DNA from: Mesostigma viride
Lineage: Eukaryota > Streptophyta > Mesostigmatophyceae > Mesostigmatales > Mesostigmataceae
DNA: 62,000 nt
Assembly (NCBI GenBank): GCA_009746045.1
Contig: RPFO01000065.1
Location: 3,339,483-3,401,482 of the forward strand
Reading direction: 5' to 3'
This document shows positions 12,401 to 24,400 of the stretch, piece by piece. A model generated the notes under the pieces. The model ran no database searches. It was not told the DNA's origin and saw only the letters and a list, made by a program, of their open reading frames with translations. The position numbers were made by a program, and so were the translations under genes. How positions within the stretch are numbered: position 1 is the stretch's first letter; every line of letters starts with the position of its first letter.

Positions 12401-15400
12401 TCTACCACACCTTGGCCACCCATCCCCTCTACCACACCTTGGCCACCCATCCCCTCTACCACACCTTGGCCACCCATCCCCTCTACCACACCTTGGCCAC
12501 CCATCCCCTCTACCACACCTTGGTCACCCATCCCCTCTACCACACCTTGGCCACCCATCCCCTCTACCACACCTTGGCCACCCATCCCCTCTACCACACC
12601 TTGGTCACCCATCCCCTCTACCACACCTTGGCCACCCATCCCCTCTACCACACCTTGGTCACCCATCCCCTCTACCACACCTTGGCCACCCATCCCCTCT
12701 ACCACACCTTGGCCACCCATCCCCTCTACCACACCTTGGTCACCCATCCCCTCTACCACACCTTGGCCACCCATCCCCTCTACCACACCTTGGCCACCCA
12801 TCCCCTCTACCACACCTTGGCCACCCATCCCCTCTACCACACCTTGGCCACCCATCCCCTCTACCACACCTTGGCCACCCATCCCCTCTACCACACCTTG
12901 GTCACCCATCCCCTCTACCACACCTTGGCCACCCATCCCCTCTACCACACCTTGGCCACCCATCCCCTCTACCACACCTTGGTCACCCATCCCCTCTACC
13001 ACACCTTGGTCGCCCATCCCCTCTACCACACCTTGGCCACCCATCCCCTCTACCACACCTTGGTCACCCATCCCCTCTACCACACCTTGGCCACCCATCC
13101 CCTCTACCACACCTTGGCCACCCATCCCCTCTACCACACCTTGGCCACCCATCCCCTCTACCACACCTTGGCCACCCATCCCCTCTACCACACCTTGGTC
13201 ACCCATCCCCTCTACCACACCTTGGTCACCCATCCCCTCTACCACACCTTGGCCACCCATCCCCTCTACCACACCTTGGTCACCCATCCCCTCTACCACA
13301 CCTTGGCCACCCATCCCCTCTACCACACCTTGGCCACCCATCCCCTCTACCACACCTTGGCCACCCATCCCCTCTACCACACCTTGGCCACCCATCCCCT
13401 CTACCACACCTTGGCCACCCATCCCCTCTACCACACCTTGGCCACCCATCCCCTCTACCACACCTTGGCCACCCATCCCCTCTACCACACCTTGGCCACC
13501 CATCCCCTCTACCACACCTTGGCCACCCATCCCCTCTACCACACCTTGGTCGCCCATCCCCTCTACCACACCTTGGTCACCCATCCCCTCTACCACACCT
13601 TGGCCACCCATCCCCTCTACCACACCTTGGCCACCCATCCCCTCTACCACACCTTGGTCACCCATCCCCTCTACCACACCTTGGCCACCCATCCCCTCTA
13701 CCACACCTTGGTCGCCCATCCCCTCTACCACACCTTGGCCACCCATCCCCTCTACCACACCTTGGCCACCCATCCCCTCTACCACACCTTGGCCACCCAT
13801 CCCCTCTACCACACCTTGGCCACCCATCCCCTCTACCACACCTTGGCCACCCATCCCCTCTACCACACCTTGGTCACCCATCCCCTCTACCACACCTTGG
13901 CCACCCATCCCCTCTACCACACCTTGGTCACCCATCCCCTCTACCACACCTTGGCCACCCATCCCCTCTACCACACCTTGGTCACCCATCCCCTCTACCA
14001 CACCTTGGCCACCCATCCCCTCTACCACACCTTGGCCACCCATCCCCTCTACCACACCTTGGTCACCCATCCCCTCTACCACACCTTGGCCACCCATCCC
14101 CTCTACCACACCTTGGCCACCCATCCCCTCTACCACACCTTGGCCACCCATCCCCTCTACCACACCTTGGTCACCCATCCCCTCTACCACACCTTGGCCA
14201 CCCATCCCCTCTACCACACCTTGGTCACCCATCCCCTCTACCACACCTTGGTCACCCATCCCCTCTACCACACCTTGGTCACCCATCCCCTCTACCACAC
14301 CTTGGCCACCCATCCCCTCTACCACACCTTGGTCACCCATCCCCTCTACCACACCTTGGTCACCCATCCCCTCTACCACACCTTGGTCACCCATCCCCTC
14401 TACCACACCTTGGCCACCCATCCCCTCTACCACACCTTGGCCACCCATCCCCTCTACCACACCTTGGCCACCCATCCCCTCTACCACACCTTGGTCACCC
14501 ATCCCCTCTACCACACCTTGGTCACCCATCCCCTCTACCACACCTTGGCCACCCATCCCCTCTACCACACCTTGGCCACCCATCCCCTCTACCACACCTT
14601 GGTCACCCATCCCCTCTACCACACCTTGGTCACCCATCCCCTCTACCACACCTTGGCCACCCATCCCCTCTACCACACCTTGGTCACCCATCCCCTCTAC
14701 CACACCTTGGCCACCCATCCCCTCTACCACACCTTGGTCACCCATCCCCTCTACCACACCTTGGCCACCCATCCCCTCTACCACACCTTGGCCACCCATC
14801 CCCTCTACCACACCTTGGTCACCCATCCCCTCTACCACACCTTGGTCACCCATCCCCTCTACCACACCTTGGCCACCCATCCCCTCTACCACACCTTGGT
14901 CGCCCATCCCCTCTACCACACCTTGGCCACCCATCCCCTCTACCACACCTTGGCCACCCATCCCCTCTACCACACCTTGGCCACCCATCCCCTCTACCAC
15001 ACCTTGGTCACCCATCCCCTCTACCACACCTTGGCCACCCATCCCCTCTACCACACCTTGGTCACCCATCCCCTCTACCACACCTTGGTCACCCATCCCC
15101 TCTACCACACCTTGGTCACCCATCCCCTCTACCACACCTTGGCCACCCATCCCCTCTACCACACCTTGGCCACCCATCCCCTCTACCACACCTTGGCCAC
15201 CCATCCCCTCTACCACACCTTGGCCACCCATCCCCTCTACCACACCTTGGTCACCCATCCCCTCTACCACACCTTGGTCGTCCTATATCGGCAATGCATC
15301 TCTATCGAGATGGACATCAAGCGCTTGGGAGTCGTCTTGGATGTATCTGTGCTTATCCTTATGTCCACCGAGTCATAGGGCAGTTGCTGCCGTATATGTG

Positions 15401-18400
15401 CATGGTTCTTTGCAAGAAAAGGATCTGCCAGTTCTCAACGGCTCCTGACAGTGACAAATGCAGGGGCTTTATGTACATTGTGTCAAATGACTAGAGATTT
15501 GTTTCACTGGCCTCGAGTCTAGCACATAGGTTTTAACCATCAGATGAACGGCTGCTGTATCTACCATGCGCGTTCTGCGCATGCTGTTGGGCGCGCAAAC
15601 GACAGCTGGAGGCCAAGGAGCAAGAGCTTGAGGCGGCGCTGCAACAGATCGCGCTGTTGGAACAGGAGCGCTTGGCACTTGACAAGGTTGGGGTGGTGGG
15701 GAGGGTGGGGAGGGTGGGGAGGGTGGGAAGGGTGGGAAGGGGCGAAGGGGGGCGAGGGGGGCGAGGGGGGGAGGGTGGGAAGGGGGGGGGGGGGGATGGG
15801 GGGGGGGGGGGGGAGGGGGGGAGGGGGGGAGGGGGGGGAGGGGGGGAGGGGGGGGGGAGGGGGGGGGGGGAGGGGGGGGGGGGAGGGGGGGAGGGGGGGA
15901 GGGGGGGAGGGGGGAGGGGGGGAGGGGGGGGGGGGGGGGGAGGGGGGGAGGGGGAGGGGGGAGGGGGGGAGGGGGGAAGGGGGGTGAGGGGGGGAGGGTA
16001 GGGATGGGGACCGTGTCGGGGGACCCCTGTTGAGTCAGGGGGGGTGGGAGGGGAGGGGGAGGTGCGTGGGCAGAACCTGGCGGGGTCCAGTGTAGAGAGA
16101 AGGGCTTGGGCCTGTTCTGTGCCTCTGTCTGCCATGGCAAGCGTACTACCTGCTGCGCGGTGGCGGTGGCCGTGATGGGAGCGGCGCTTCGTTTACTGTC
16201 TCGTCCTTGTTGGGCCACATGGAAGCTGCGCCATGCGCCAATGCATGGCGGACGTAGCGGTGTTATCGTGCAAAGTCAAGGCTGGACCGCTTGTGCAGTG
16301 TGGCTATGTTTAATAAGCTTTCAGATGTTTAGAAAACACGTGGACACACTTTTGTGCGGTAAACAATCCTCATGGCTTGTGGTGCCTGCTACCTTTGCCA
16401 TGTTAAGGCGTGTAATGGTCCAGTTGATGCTTTCTTCAGTGAGATCGAAGGATAGCCATCGCAGATATGGTGGTGGAGTTGGTCTTGGTGTGTCTGTTTT
16501 TTTAATGCCCTCTACTGATTTTAGGAGTCTGGCTATCATGACCTTAATGGTCAGTAGATTTGTGTTGCTGGGAAGCTCGAATGCTTTGAGGTTGTATATT
16601 TATGGTCTACTCTTGTGTCAAGAATGATGGGAGAACGCTTCCTCTTCTCTCAGCATCATTTGCCATGCCACTTTTGCCAGTGATGCTGCTGATAGGGGCA
16701 TGGCCAACTGCCATCTCACAAGAAGGAAGCTTAAGCTTTCTATTCATAGCTTCTTATTCATATTAGGCATTGAGCGAAACAACTTTACCGTGTTTTGATG
16801 CAAAGTTGTCGCTTTTTGGTATGGGATGTGCCGCATCGACCTCAAAACTTGCACCCGTACCACTCCTCCCTTGCCTATTGCTGTTTGCTTCCCTGGGCCT
16901 CGTGGCGGCAGCTGCATGCCGATGTGCAGCGGTCCCTGGAGCGCGTCACGGCCGAGCGCACGTCCCTGCAGGTAGGGGCACGTGCTTGTTCCGTGGGTAT
17001 GGAGCAAGCTGGTGAGCGTATGCACTTCAATAGCGTATCCACTTCAACAGCGTATGCACTTCAACAGCGTATCCACTTCAACAGCGTATCCACTTCAACA
17101 GCGTGTCCACTTCAACAGCGTATCCACTTCAACAGCGTGTCCACTTCAATAGCGTGTCCACTTCAACAGCGTGTCCACTTCAATAGCGTGTCCACTTCAA
17201 CAGCGTATGCACTTCAACAGCGTATGCACTTCAACAGCGTATCCACTTCAACAGCGTGTCCACTTCAACAGCGTATCCACTTCAACAGCGTGTGCACTTC
17301 AACAGCGTGTCCACTTCAATAGCGTATCCACTTCAACAGCGTGTCCACTTCAACAGCGTGTCCACTTCAACAGCGTATCCACTTCAACAGCGTGTGCACT
17401 TCAACAGCGTGTCCACTTCAATAGCGTGTCCACTTCAATAGCGTATCCACTTCAACAGCGTGTGCACTTCAACAGCGTATCCACTTCAACAGCGTGTCCA
17501 CTTCAACAGCGTATCCACTTCAACAGCGTGTCCACTTCAACAGCGTGTCCACTTCAATAGCGTGTCCACTTCAATAGCGTATCCACTTCAACAGCGTGTG
17601 CACTTCAACAGCGTGTCCACTTCAATAGCGTATCCACTTCAACAGCGTATCCACTTCAACAGCGTGTCCACTTCAACAGCGTATCCACTTCAACAGCGTG
17701 TCCACTTCAACAGCGTGTCCACTTCAACAGCGTATCCACTTCAACAGCGTGTGCACTTCAACAGCGTGTCCACTTCAATAGCGTATCCACTTCAACAGCG
17801 TGTCCACTTCAACAGCGTGTCCACTTCAACAGCGTATCCACTTCAACAGCGTGTGCACTTCAACAGCGTGTCCACTTCAACAGCGTGTCCACTTCAACAG
17901 CGTGTCCACTTCAATAGCGTGTGCACTTCAATAGCGTATCCACTTCAACAGCGTATCCACTTCAACAGCGTATCCACTTCAACAGCGTGTCCACTTCAAC
18001 AGCGTGTCCACTTCAACAGCGTATCCACTTCAACAGCGTGTCCACTTCAACAGCGTGTCCACTTCAACAGCGGTTCAAGGGCATACCCCATCTGTCCAGC
18101 CCGGTTTGTGTGGCTGCGGATGCTGAGCCCACCAGGTAGCTCGTGCCACCTGGCAAGGGCACCAGGCGGTGCCTGGCAAATGCACCAGCCGCCTTGCTGG
18201 ACACCGGACCACCTTCACTTGCCCCACGAGCGAAAGGCTTGCATGCGAGATGTGCGTTGTGGCGGTGACGTACGCCATGTCCACTGCGAGAGATGCGATG
18301 GGGGGGATGAGCGCGGCACCCCGCGGGTGGCACTAGAAGGTGACCAAGCGATCATGGTAGAAAACGCCATAGGGTCTTCCGGGGACATGGTGGTAGAAAA

Positions 18401-21400
18401 CTGATGACAACCAGGAATGACCATTGCTTGAAGCTTTTCCCTATTTCCCAAGAGTCCCAGCTTGCAGTTGGTAGTGGCTTCCAGTAGCACTTAATGCAGG
18501 GAGCAATAGGATGACACGCATAATGAAATCATGCTAGTAATCGTTTCTTGGTAAAGTTGAGGTGGAATCAAGTCATCATGTTCTGCTACCTCATGCTATT
18601 GAGAGGCTACTTGCACGCATGGTCGCATCCTTGTTAACGTTTGTCAGCTGTTAATGGCTGGCCATTTCACTAAGATTTCCAGCATTCGCACAAGGTATCC
18701 TGACCATGCCGTTGCATTCGCACAAGGTTTTAGCCGAAGTAATTTCTAACCCTGTGATGATTGGTTCTCTCTTCTTTATGCGGATTGTGTGTGCCCCGTG
18801 CTGCGGCTGCGGTGTGTGGGATGTGGAACAGGAGCAAAAGACCCTCATGCAGCAGAACCTGGAGTCTGTTTCGAAACGACTGGAAAAGGTCTGCAACAAT
18901 CTTTGGAACTGTTCAGGAATGCACAGCAGACAGCAAGTCGTACCGTTTGCCCACATCCTGGCTCAGACAGCCGTTGCCAAGCTGTCGCCTATGTGTTTAT
19001 TTTAAGTCAATGGAGCCTACTGCTCTTAGCCATCCAGGATTGTCGTTGCTCCCTGGCTGCTGTAGTAGCGATGGGTTGACGTACTGCTCTAGTGTGGACA
19101 GTTACTAGCTGATGAGTACGCAATCGTACATGTCTCATGAACAAGCTTTCAGGCAGGCATGTGGGTGTACATGGTCAACATGTGCTGTCGGCTTTATGTA
19201 GGATGTGCTGGCTGGACGTTGGGAAGGCACTTCTCTGAACACAAATGCCTTCTGTGCTAAGAAATCTTCCAGGGAATTACCATCTATTGCCTGCCACAAT
19301 TATATACTCTCAGGGTATTGCTACGCTACTGGTTGACGTCTTGTTCAAATATTTTCATGGCCAAGCCGCCCCTTATCATGTGCAAAGACGTTTCAGTGCT
19401 ATGCACGAAATTCCGTGCACGCCAAGCCAGCAGCCCCTGCCATGCATTCGCAATTGTCGTTATGATGGGCTGTCTAGGCTTTTGTACAGTCATTCACGCC
19501 TTGGCTTAAGTTGGGTTGGCTTAAGTTGTGTTCACGGCTTCACGCCTTAAGTTGGGTCGCATAGGATTTGGGCATTCTAAGTTCAGAGTTGTTCAGAATA
19601 TTGTGTTTTAGTATCTTTAGTTCAAATTAGTACAATGAAGTAGAGCCGTTCACGCCTTAAGCTGGGTTCACCCCTTAAGTTGGGTTGACCCCTCGCAACC
19701 CTCGAACCCATCTTAAGGCATGAATGACTGTAATGCAGCATGGCTTCCTCTCGAGCTGTACAGCCATGATACCGTTTTTGCGTGCTCAAGGTTGCGCTGG
19801 TTGCGCTGGGCCCTCATCTTGAAGGGAGCTGCCAGAACCGGCACAGCCCATCCCCCTTACTTCAAATACAGCAGCACTAGCATTTGTCAGATAGGGAGAT
19901 AGCACCTTTGTGGTTGAACACATGCCAAGATAGGAGTGGCCACGTTGGGGTGGCCCGCTTCTACCTTAGGGGTGCACTGATGGGCCAGTACAGCGTCTGC
20001 ATGTGTGCGTGTGTGTGTGCCCTTATCCGGTGCCGCACAAGCGCAGGAGGAGTTGCGGAGAGAGACGCTGGACCGCGAGTGCGACAACCTACGGCGCGAC
20101 CGCGAGGCGCTCAGGGTGGCCAGGGTGGCGGCTGAGACAGAGATGGAAAAGGTGCAGGGATGCGCCGCCACGTTTAGCCCTAGGCAGCAGCTGTCTCGCT
20201 CGTCACTTCAGGGCACTGGCGCATTATATTGATCCTTCTATGGTAGTATCGGTACATGGGCAGACCTTTGGACTCCCTTGATATAGCCAGGCTGCGCAGC
20301 TCAGTTGACCCGCTGCTCGCTGCATACCCCCCCGTGGACGGGCAGGCGGGTGTGCAGGCGGGCAGGCGCGTAGGCGGGCGGGCAGGTGGGCGGGCGGGTG
20401 GCTGGCTGGCTGGCTAGGCGGGCGGGGGCGCGGGGGCGCGGGGGGCGGGGGCGGGGGGCGGGCGGGGGGCGGGGGGCGGGGGGCGGGGGCCAGGGGGCGG
20501 GGGCGGGGGGGGGGGGCGGGGGCGGGGGGGCGGGGGGCGGGGGGCGGGGGGCGGGGGGCGGGGGGCGGGGGGCGGGGGGCGGGGGGCGGGGGCGGGGGGG
20601 CGGGGGGCGGGGGGGGGGGGGGGGGCGGGGGGCGGGGGGCGGGGGGCGGGGGGCGGGGGGGGGGGGGGGGGGGGCGGGGGGGGGGGCGGGGGGGGGGGGG
20701 CGGGGGGGCGGGGGGCGGGGGGGCGGGGGGCGGGGGGGGGGGGGGGGGGGCGGGGGGCGGGGGCGGGGGGGCGGGGGGGCGGGGGGCGGGGGGCGCGGGG
20801 GCGGGGGGGCGGGGCGGGCGGGCGGGGGGGGGCGGGGGGGGGGGGGGGGGGGGCGGGCGGGGGGGCGGGCGGGCGGGCGGGGCGGGGGGCCGGGGGGGGC
20901 GGGGGGGCGGGGGGGCGCGCGGGGGGGCGGGTGGTCGCGTGGGTGTGGGTGGGCATGAGAATGAGGAAAACAATACTGTGACTACGCAAGCTCTGGGAGA
21001 TCGGCTGCTTGGTCATCCATGCATGCTTTCAGGCACACTAAGCCAGTGGCACTCGTCACTAGGGCCGGTCAGTCTGATGGTCAGGTCCAGTGCCTTAAAT
21101 GAATAATCGGATTTTCCAACTAGCTTGCCGCATGTAACTTTCTCGACGCGTTGAACTTGACGCATATCGTCTACTGCGCAGACTTTCCTGCTGTGGATCC
21201 CAGCCCAGGGTGCCGGTTCAGAGTCCCTGCCTCATGCGTGGAGCTTGGAGGTTTAGTGAGGTGGGTGTAACGACTTGTCTCGTGCATCCTTTTCTCAGTG
21301 TTGGTGAGTGAGCTAAATCTTCGCTGCTGTGGGTGGCACATGCTGTGCCATTGCTTGTGCCGCCAGGTACAATCGAAGATGGACATCGAGTGTGCCAGTC

Positions 21401-24400
21401 TAAGGGCGACCCTCTCCAGAGCGGAGGCAGAACGAGACCAGGTGAGCCGCGCCAAGTGCCAAATGTCCAACGCGAGCTGGACGGTCGACATGGCAAGCAT
21501 GCATGCATGCATGCATGCATGCCGTAGCATGCCGCCAGGGTGTCATCTTGTGAAGGGGTTGCTGGCCCAGCCACCCAAGGGATTGGGTGTGGGGTACAGC
21601 ATTCTTCATGCCACGTTGAGCGAGGGAGGGAAGCAGGTCTATGGGGACCCGGACCAGGGCTGAGGCTTTGGCCACGAGGTTTGCAGGGCCTTTTCAGGCA
21701 TGGTCTTGTCGGGTGATGTCTAAGTTTCAAATTGCATTTGATGTTGCTGTGTTTTTGAACCCAGGAGGCGGTGTTTGTTCAAGGAGGGCCGGCAAGGTGA
21801 TGTGTTGAGCCTTTTCAGGTTTGGACTCAGATGGACAGGGAAGGTCGCAGATCACTTTCATTTAACTATGCCTTGCACCACCTGTTCTCAAGAAATGCAC
21901 CGTAATTTTGTGGTAATTTGAGTCCCAGGGTTCCTGCTCGAATCCCATTGGCCGCATGGCGCATGCCTCATTCTGCCTGGTTGGCGTGGCGATGGCCTGG
22001 GGTGAAGCATGTGGCGTACGCATGCGCTGTTTTGACACATCCGGCCTTGCTGTTGTCATGATGCCTGCATGTGCACCCGCACCATGCACCCTCCCTGTGT
22101 CCGCACATGCGCAGGCCAAGCAGGTGTCGCGGGAGCAGCTGGCGCAATACGAAACGCTGCTGGCGGAACGCAACGAGCTGTCGAGCATGCTACAGAAGGT
22201 GAGCCCGGTTTGTCGTGCAAGAAGGTCCATGGCTTTTTCAAGGATCATTCAAGGGTAGACTGCTGAGTGAACGGCGTCTACCCACGGGGGACCTAAGGAC
22301 TTCTCCCCACAATGCCAGTTCATCTGGCCATAACTGGTTGTCTCATTCCAATACATGCAGCGTAGGGAATGCTTATGTCCTTGAACAGGCGCCATCGGGT
22401 CTGCTGCCACCACCAGATGTGAGCAAAGCGCATGCCCCATGGACCGGGGTGAGCCCCTGCGTTAGATGACACGCCTTCACCGTGCATCTCACTGAGTGAG
22501 GACATCTGTTACAGCTATTCTAGATTAACTTGTTTGGTTGGTTATAGGGAGGCCAGGAAGACCTCAAACAGATGAGTATTGTTTTGAAAGAGATGGCCAG
22601 GTTTGTGAGGCCAGCCCGGGACCAGAGGGAAACAAAGCCACTGCGGAGAGAAAAGAAGTGTAGTACAAAAAATAAGTAGCTTCTCTTCTCATCCTGTGTT
22701 AGTAGGATGACACTAAAGATTGGCACTAGCAGGTATTTCCTAGCCCCTGCATTATTTTCTATAATGATAACCTTAGTTAGTTTGCGTCATCTGCTGATGG
22801 ACATAAGGTTGAGTAGATAAGGTCATGAGACGTTGAATACAGGAAGCACAAACTCGCTTTGCTCACGTTGGCCTTTTTCCCTGCCCACTCCAAATCTTAA
22901 GAGGGTACGATTTGTCTTTTCTATCATTCGTCTGTGCTCATGGCCGCCAGGATCTGACCTGCCCTTTCTTCTGTGCTCGCCATGTTGTACGAATAATGAG
23001 TCATAGTGCCTTGGATCTCCACTTCAATCAATTCGTCACCCACCAAAACACACCTGTGCACACCTTCACCACCCTTACACACGACCCCCGAATATTCTGC
23101 ATAGCGATTGCTCCGAGCTCATTCAGTGTTGCCGCGTTTGTGGGGACTCTGTAAATGGCGGTGTGATGTGCAGGCACATGCGGACGTGGCCAAGGCGCAC
23201 ACAGACCTGTCCAAGAAGGTGGAGGAAGTCAGCGACATGAGGTAACGGGGCTGGCAGCGCGAGAACATGCTGGCCTGCATGTTGCTGGCCGTGCTGCATA
23301 TCTTGCGTATGCCATCCACCTCAAACTTGTGAAGGATGCCCGTGAAAATAATTCTGACGTTGTGAGTATCACAACGTCCTTATCCATTTCTTCCTACAAG
23401 AAAATCGACCCTTTTAATTGCCTGGCTATGCTTGCGTGCTACTGAGTGGAACCGCATACTATGGGACGGCACGACATGGCGTTGAATAGCATGGCGTCAC
23501 ACACGTGTGCTGGCATTTGTGCGCACGTCACGCAGGGCGTTGCCATCATGCTGTTGTGCTGGCATAGACAAGGCAGTATCACTGTGCAATCACGGAGTCA
23601 ATATCAATCACGTAGTTCTTGCCTTCAAATTTGTGCCTCCAACTTAAACACATACACACACACACACATACACACACACACACAAAAAAAAAAAAACATG
23701 CCTCCTTTACCGAGCATTCCAAACTGGATTGGTAGAGCAAGGTGAGCTTGGGCAATGATACGTTCCAGTCGTAGCTAATCAAAGGCGGTGCCAGCCAAGG
23801 GGGCACTGGATACCGTGTGGTGCTATGCATGAGAAAGCACGGGCCGTGTTGCACAGGTGGCCGGAGACCAGGACGTCGACAGTGGTGGTGACCTGGGTGC
23901 AGAACGTGGTTGTGGAAATCATGTAGAATCTCTTCACAAGATGCATTTAGCATCTGTAGAGAACACTTTTCATCACCACTAAACGATGGCTTTTAGTGGC
24001 GCTTTTGTATGTTACTGCCATAGTTCTGCCATCCGAGTCTTGTGTGTGTGCGCGCATGGAGGCATAAGAAAACGAATTTGGCATACCATGCGTAGGCCAG
24101 CTTCCATGCTGTGCTCTGCACTACGTCCATGGAGTTTTCTTGGTGAGTCATGGTCTTTGTACCCATCCATGTGGGGTTGCATGACAGGTGGCACGGGTGT
24201 GCTAGTGGTCTTTTGAGAGGGGCCTTTATTGTAGCCTATCCACTACTACCTGTGGGTAATCAAAGTGGGTATATGCACGGCATGTCCAAGTTTTTTTACC
24301 TTAATGTATGAGGTTCCTGTGTTCCAGTCAATTCCTTTTCACTATTAAGTGGAGGCATTCGCCAGTTTTCTAGAACTTGAAGGATTTTTCAGTTATTACA

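Larger units (their letters stand above)
7499..15280. repeat. Giant 27-bp minisatellite, about 288 copies
   Basis: Unit CACCCATCCCCTCTACCACA plus CCTTGG(C/T). Units differ almost only at two positions, giving TTGGCCACC, TTGGTCACC and TTGGTCGCC classes. One odd unit (CCCATGAGCACACC) lies near 11101 and one CACGCATCCCC near 11257. The length is divisible by 3 and lacks stops in several frames, so open frames of about 2600 codons exist on both strands. Those are a consequence of the repeat, not evidence of a protein. Confidence 0.97.
7254..15605 (+). other. 8.35-kb GC-AG intron of gene A
   Basis: Starts GCAAGT, ends AACGACAG, and joins two phase-0 coiled-coil exons. Apart from about 245 bases at the left and 325 at the right it is entirely the 27-bp minisatellite. 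Confidence 0.68.

Noticed and set aside
7426-15448. Open frames of 2614-2666 codons on both strands across the 27-bp array
   Set aside because: A 27-base unit without stops is open by construction in several frames at once. The flanks do not extend them into recognisable protein, and the array sits between two phase-matched coiled-coil exons.
15469-16218. Minus-strand proline-rich frame
   Set aside because: Reverse of the G-rich intronic repeat. Proline-rich only because of CCC runs. The same applies to 20224-20973.
553-18073. CRISPR array
   Set aside because: The repeats are contiguous units without unique spacers, in a spliced eukaryotic gene.
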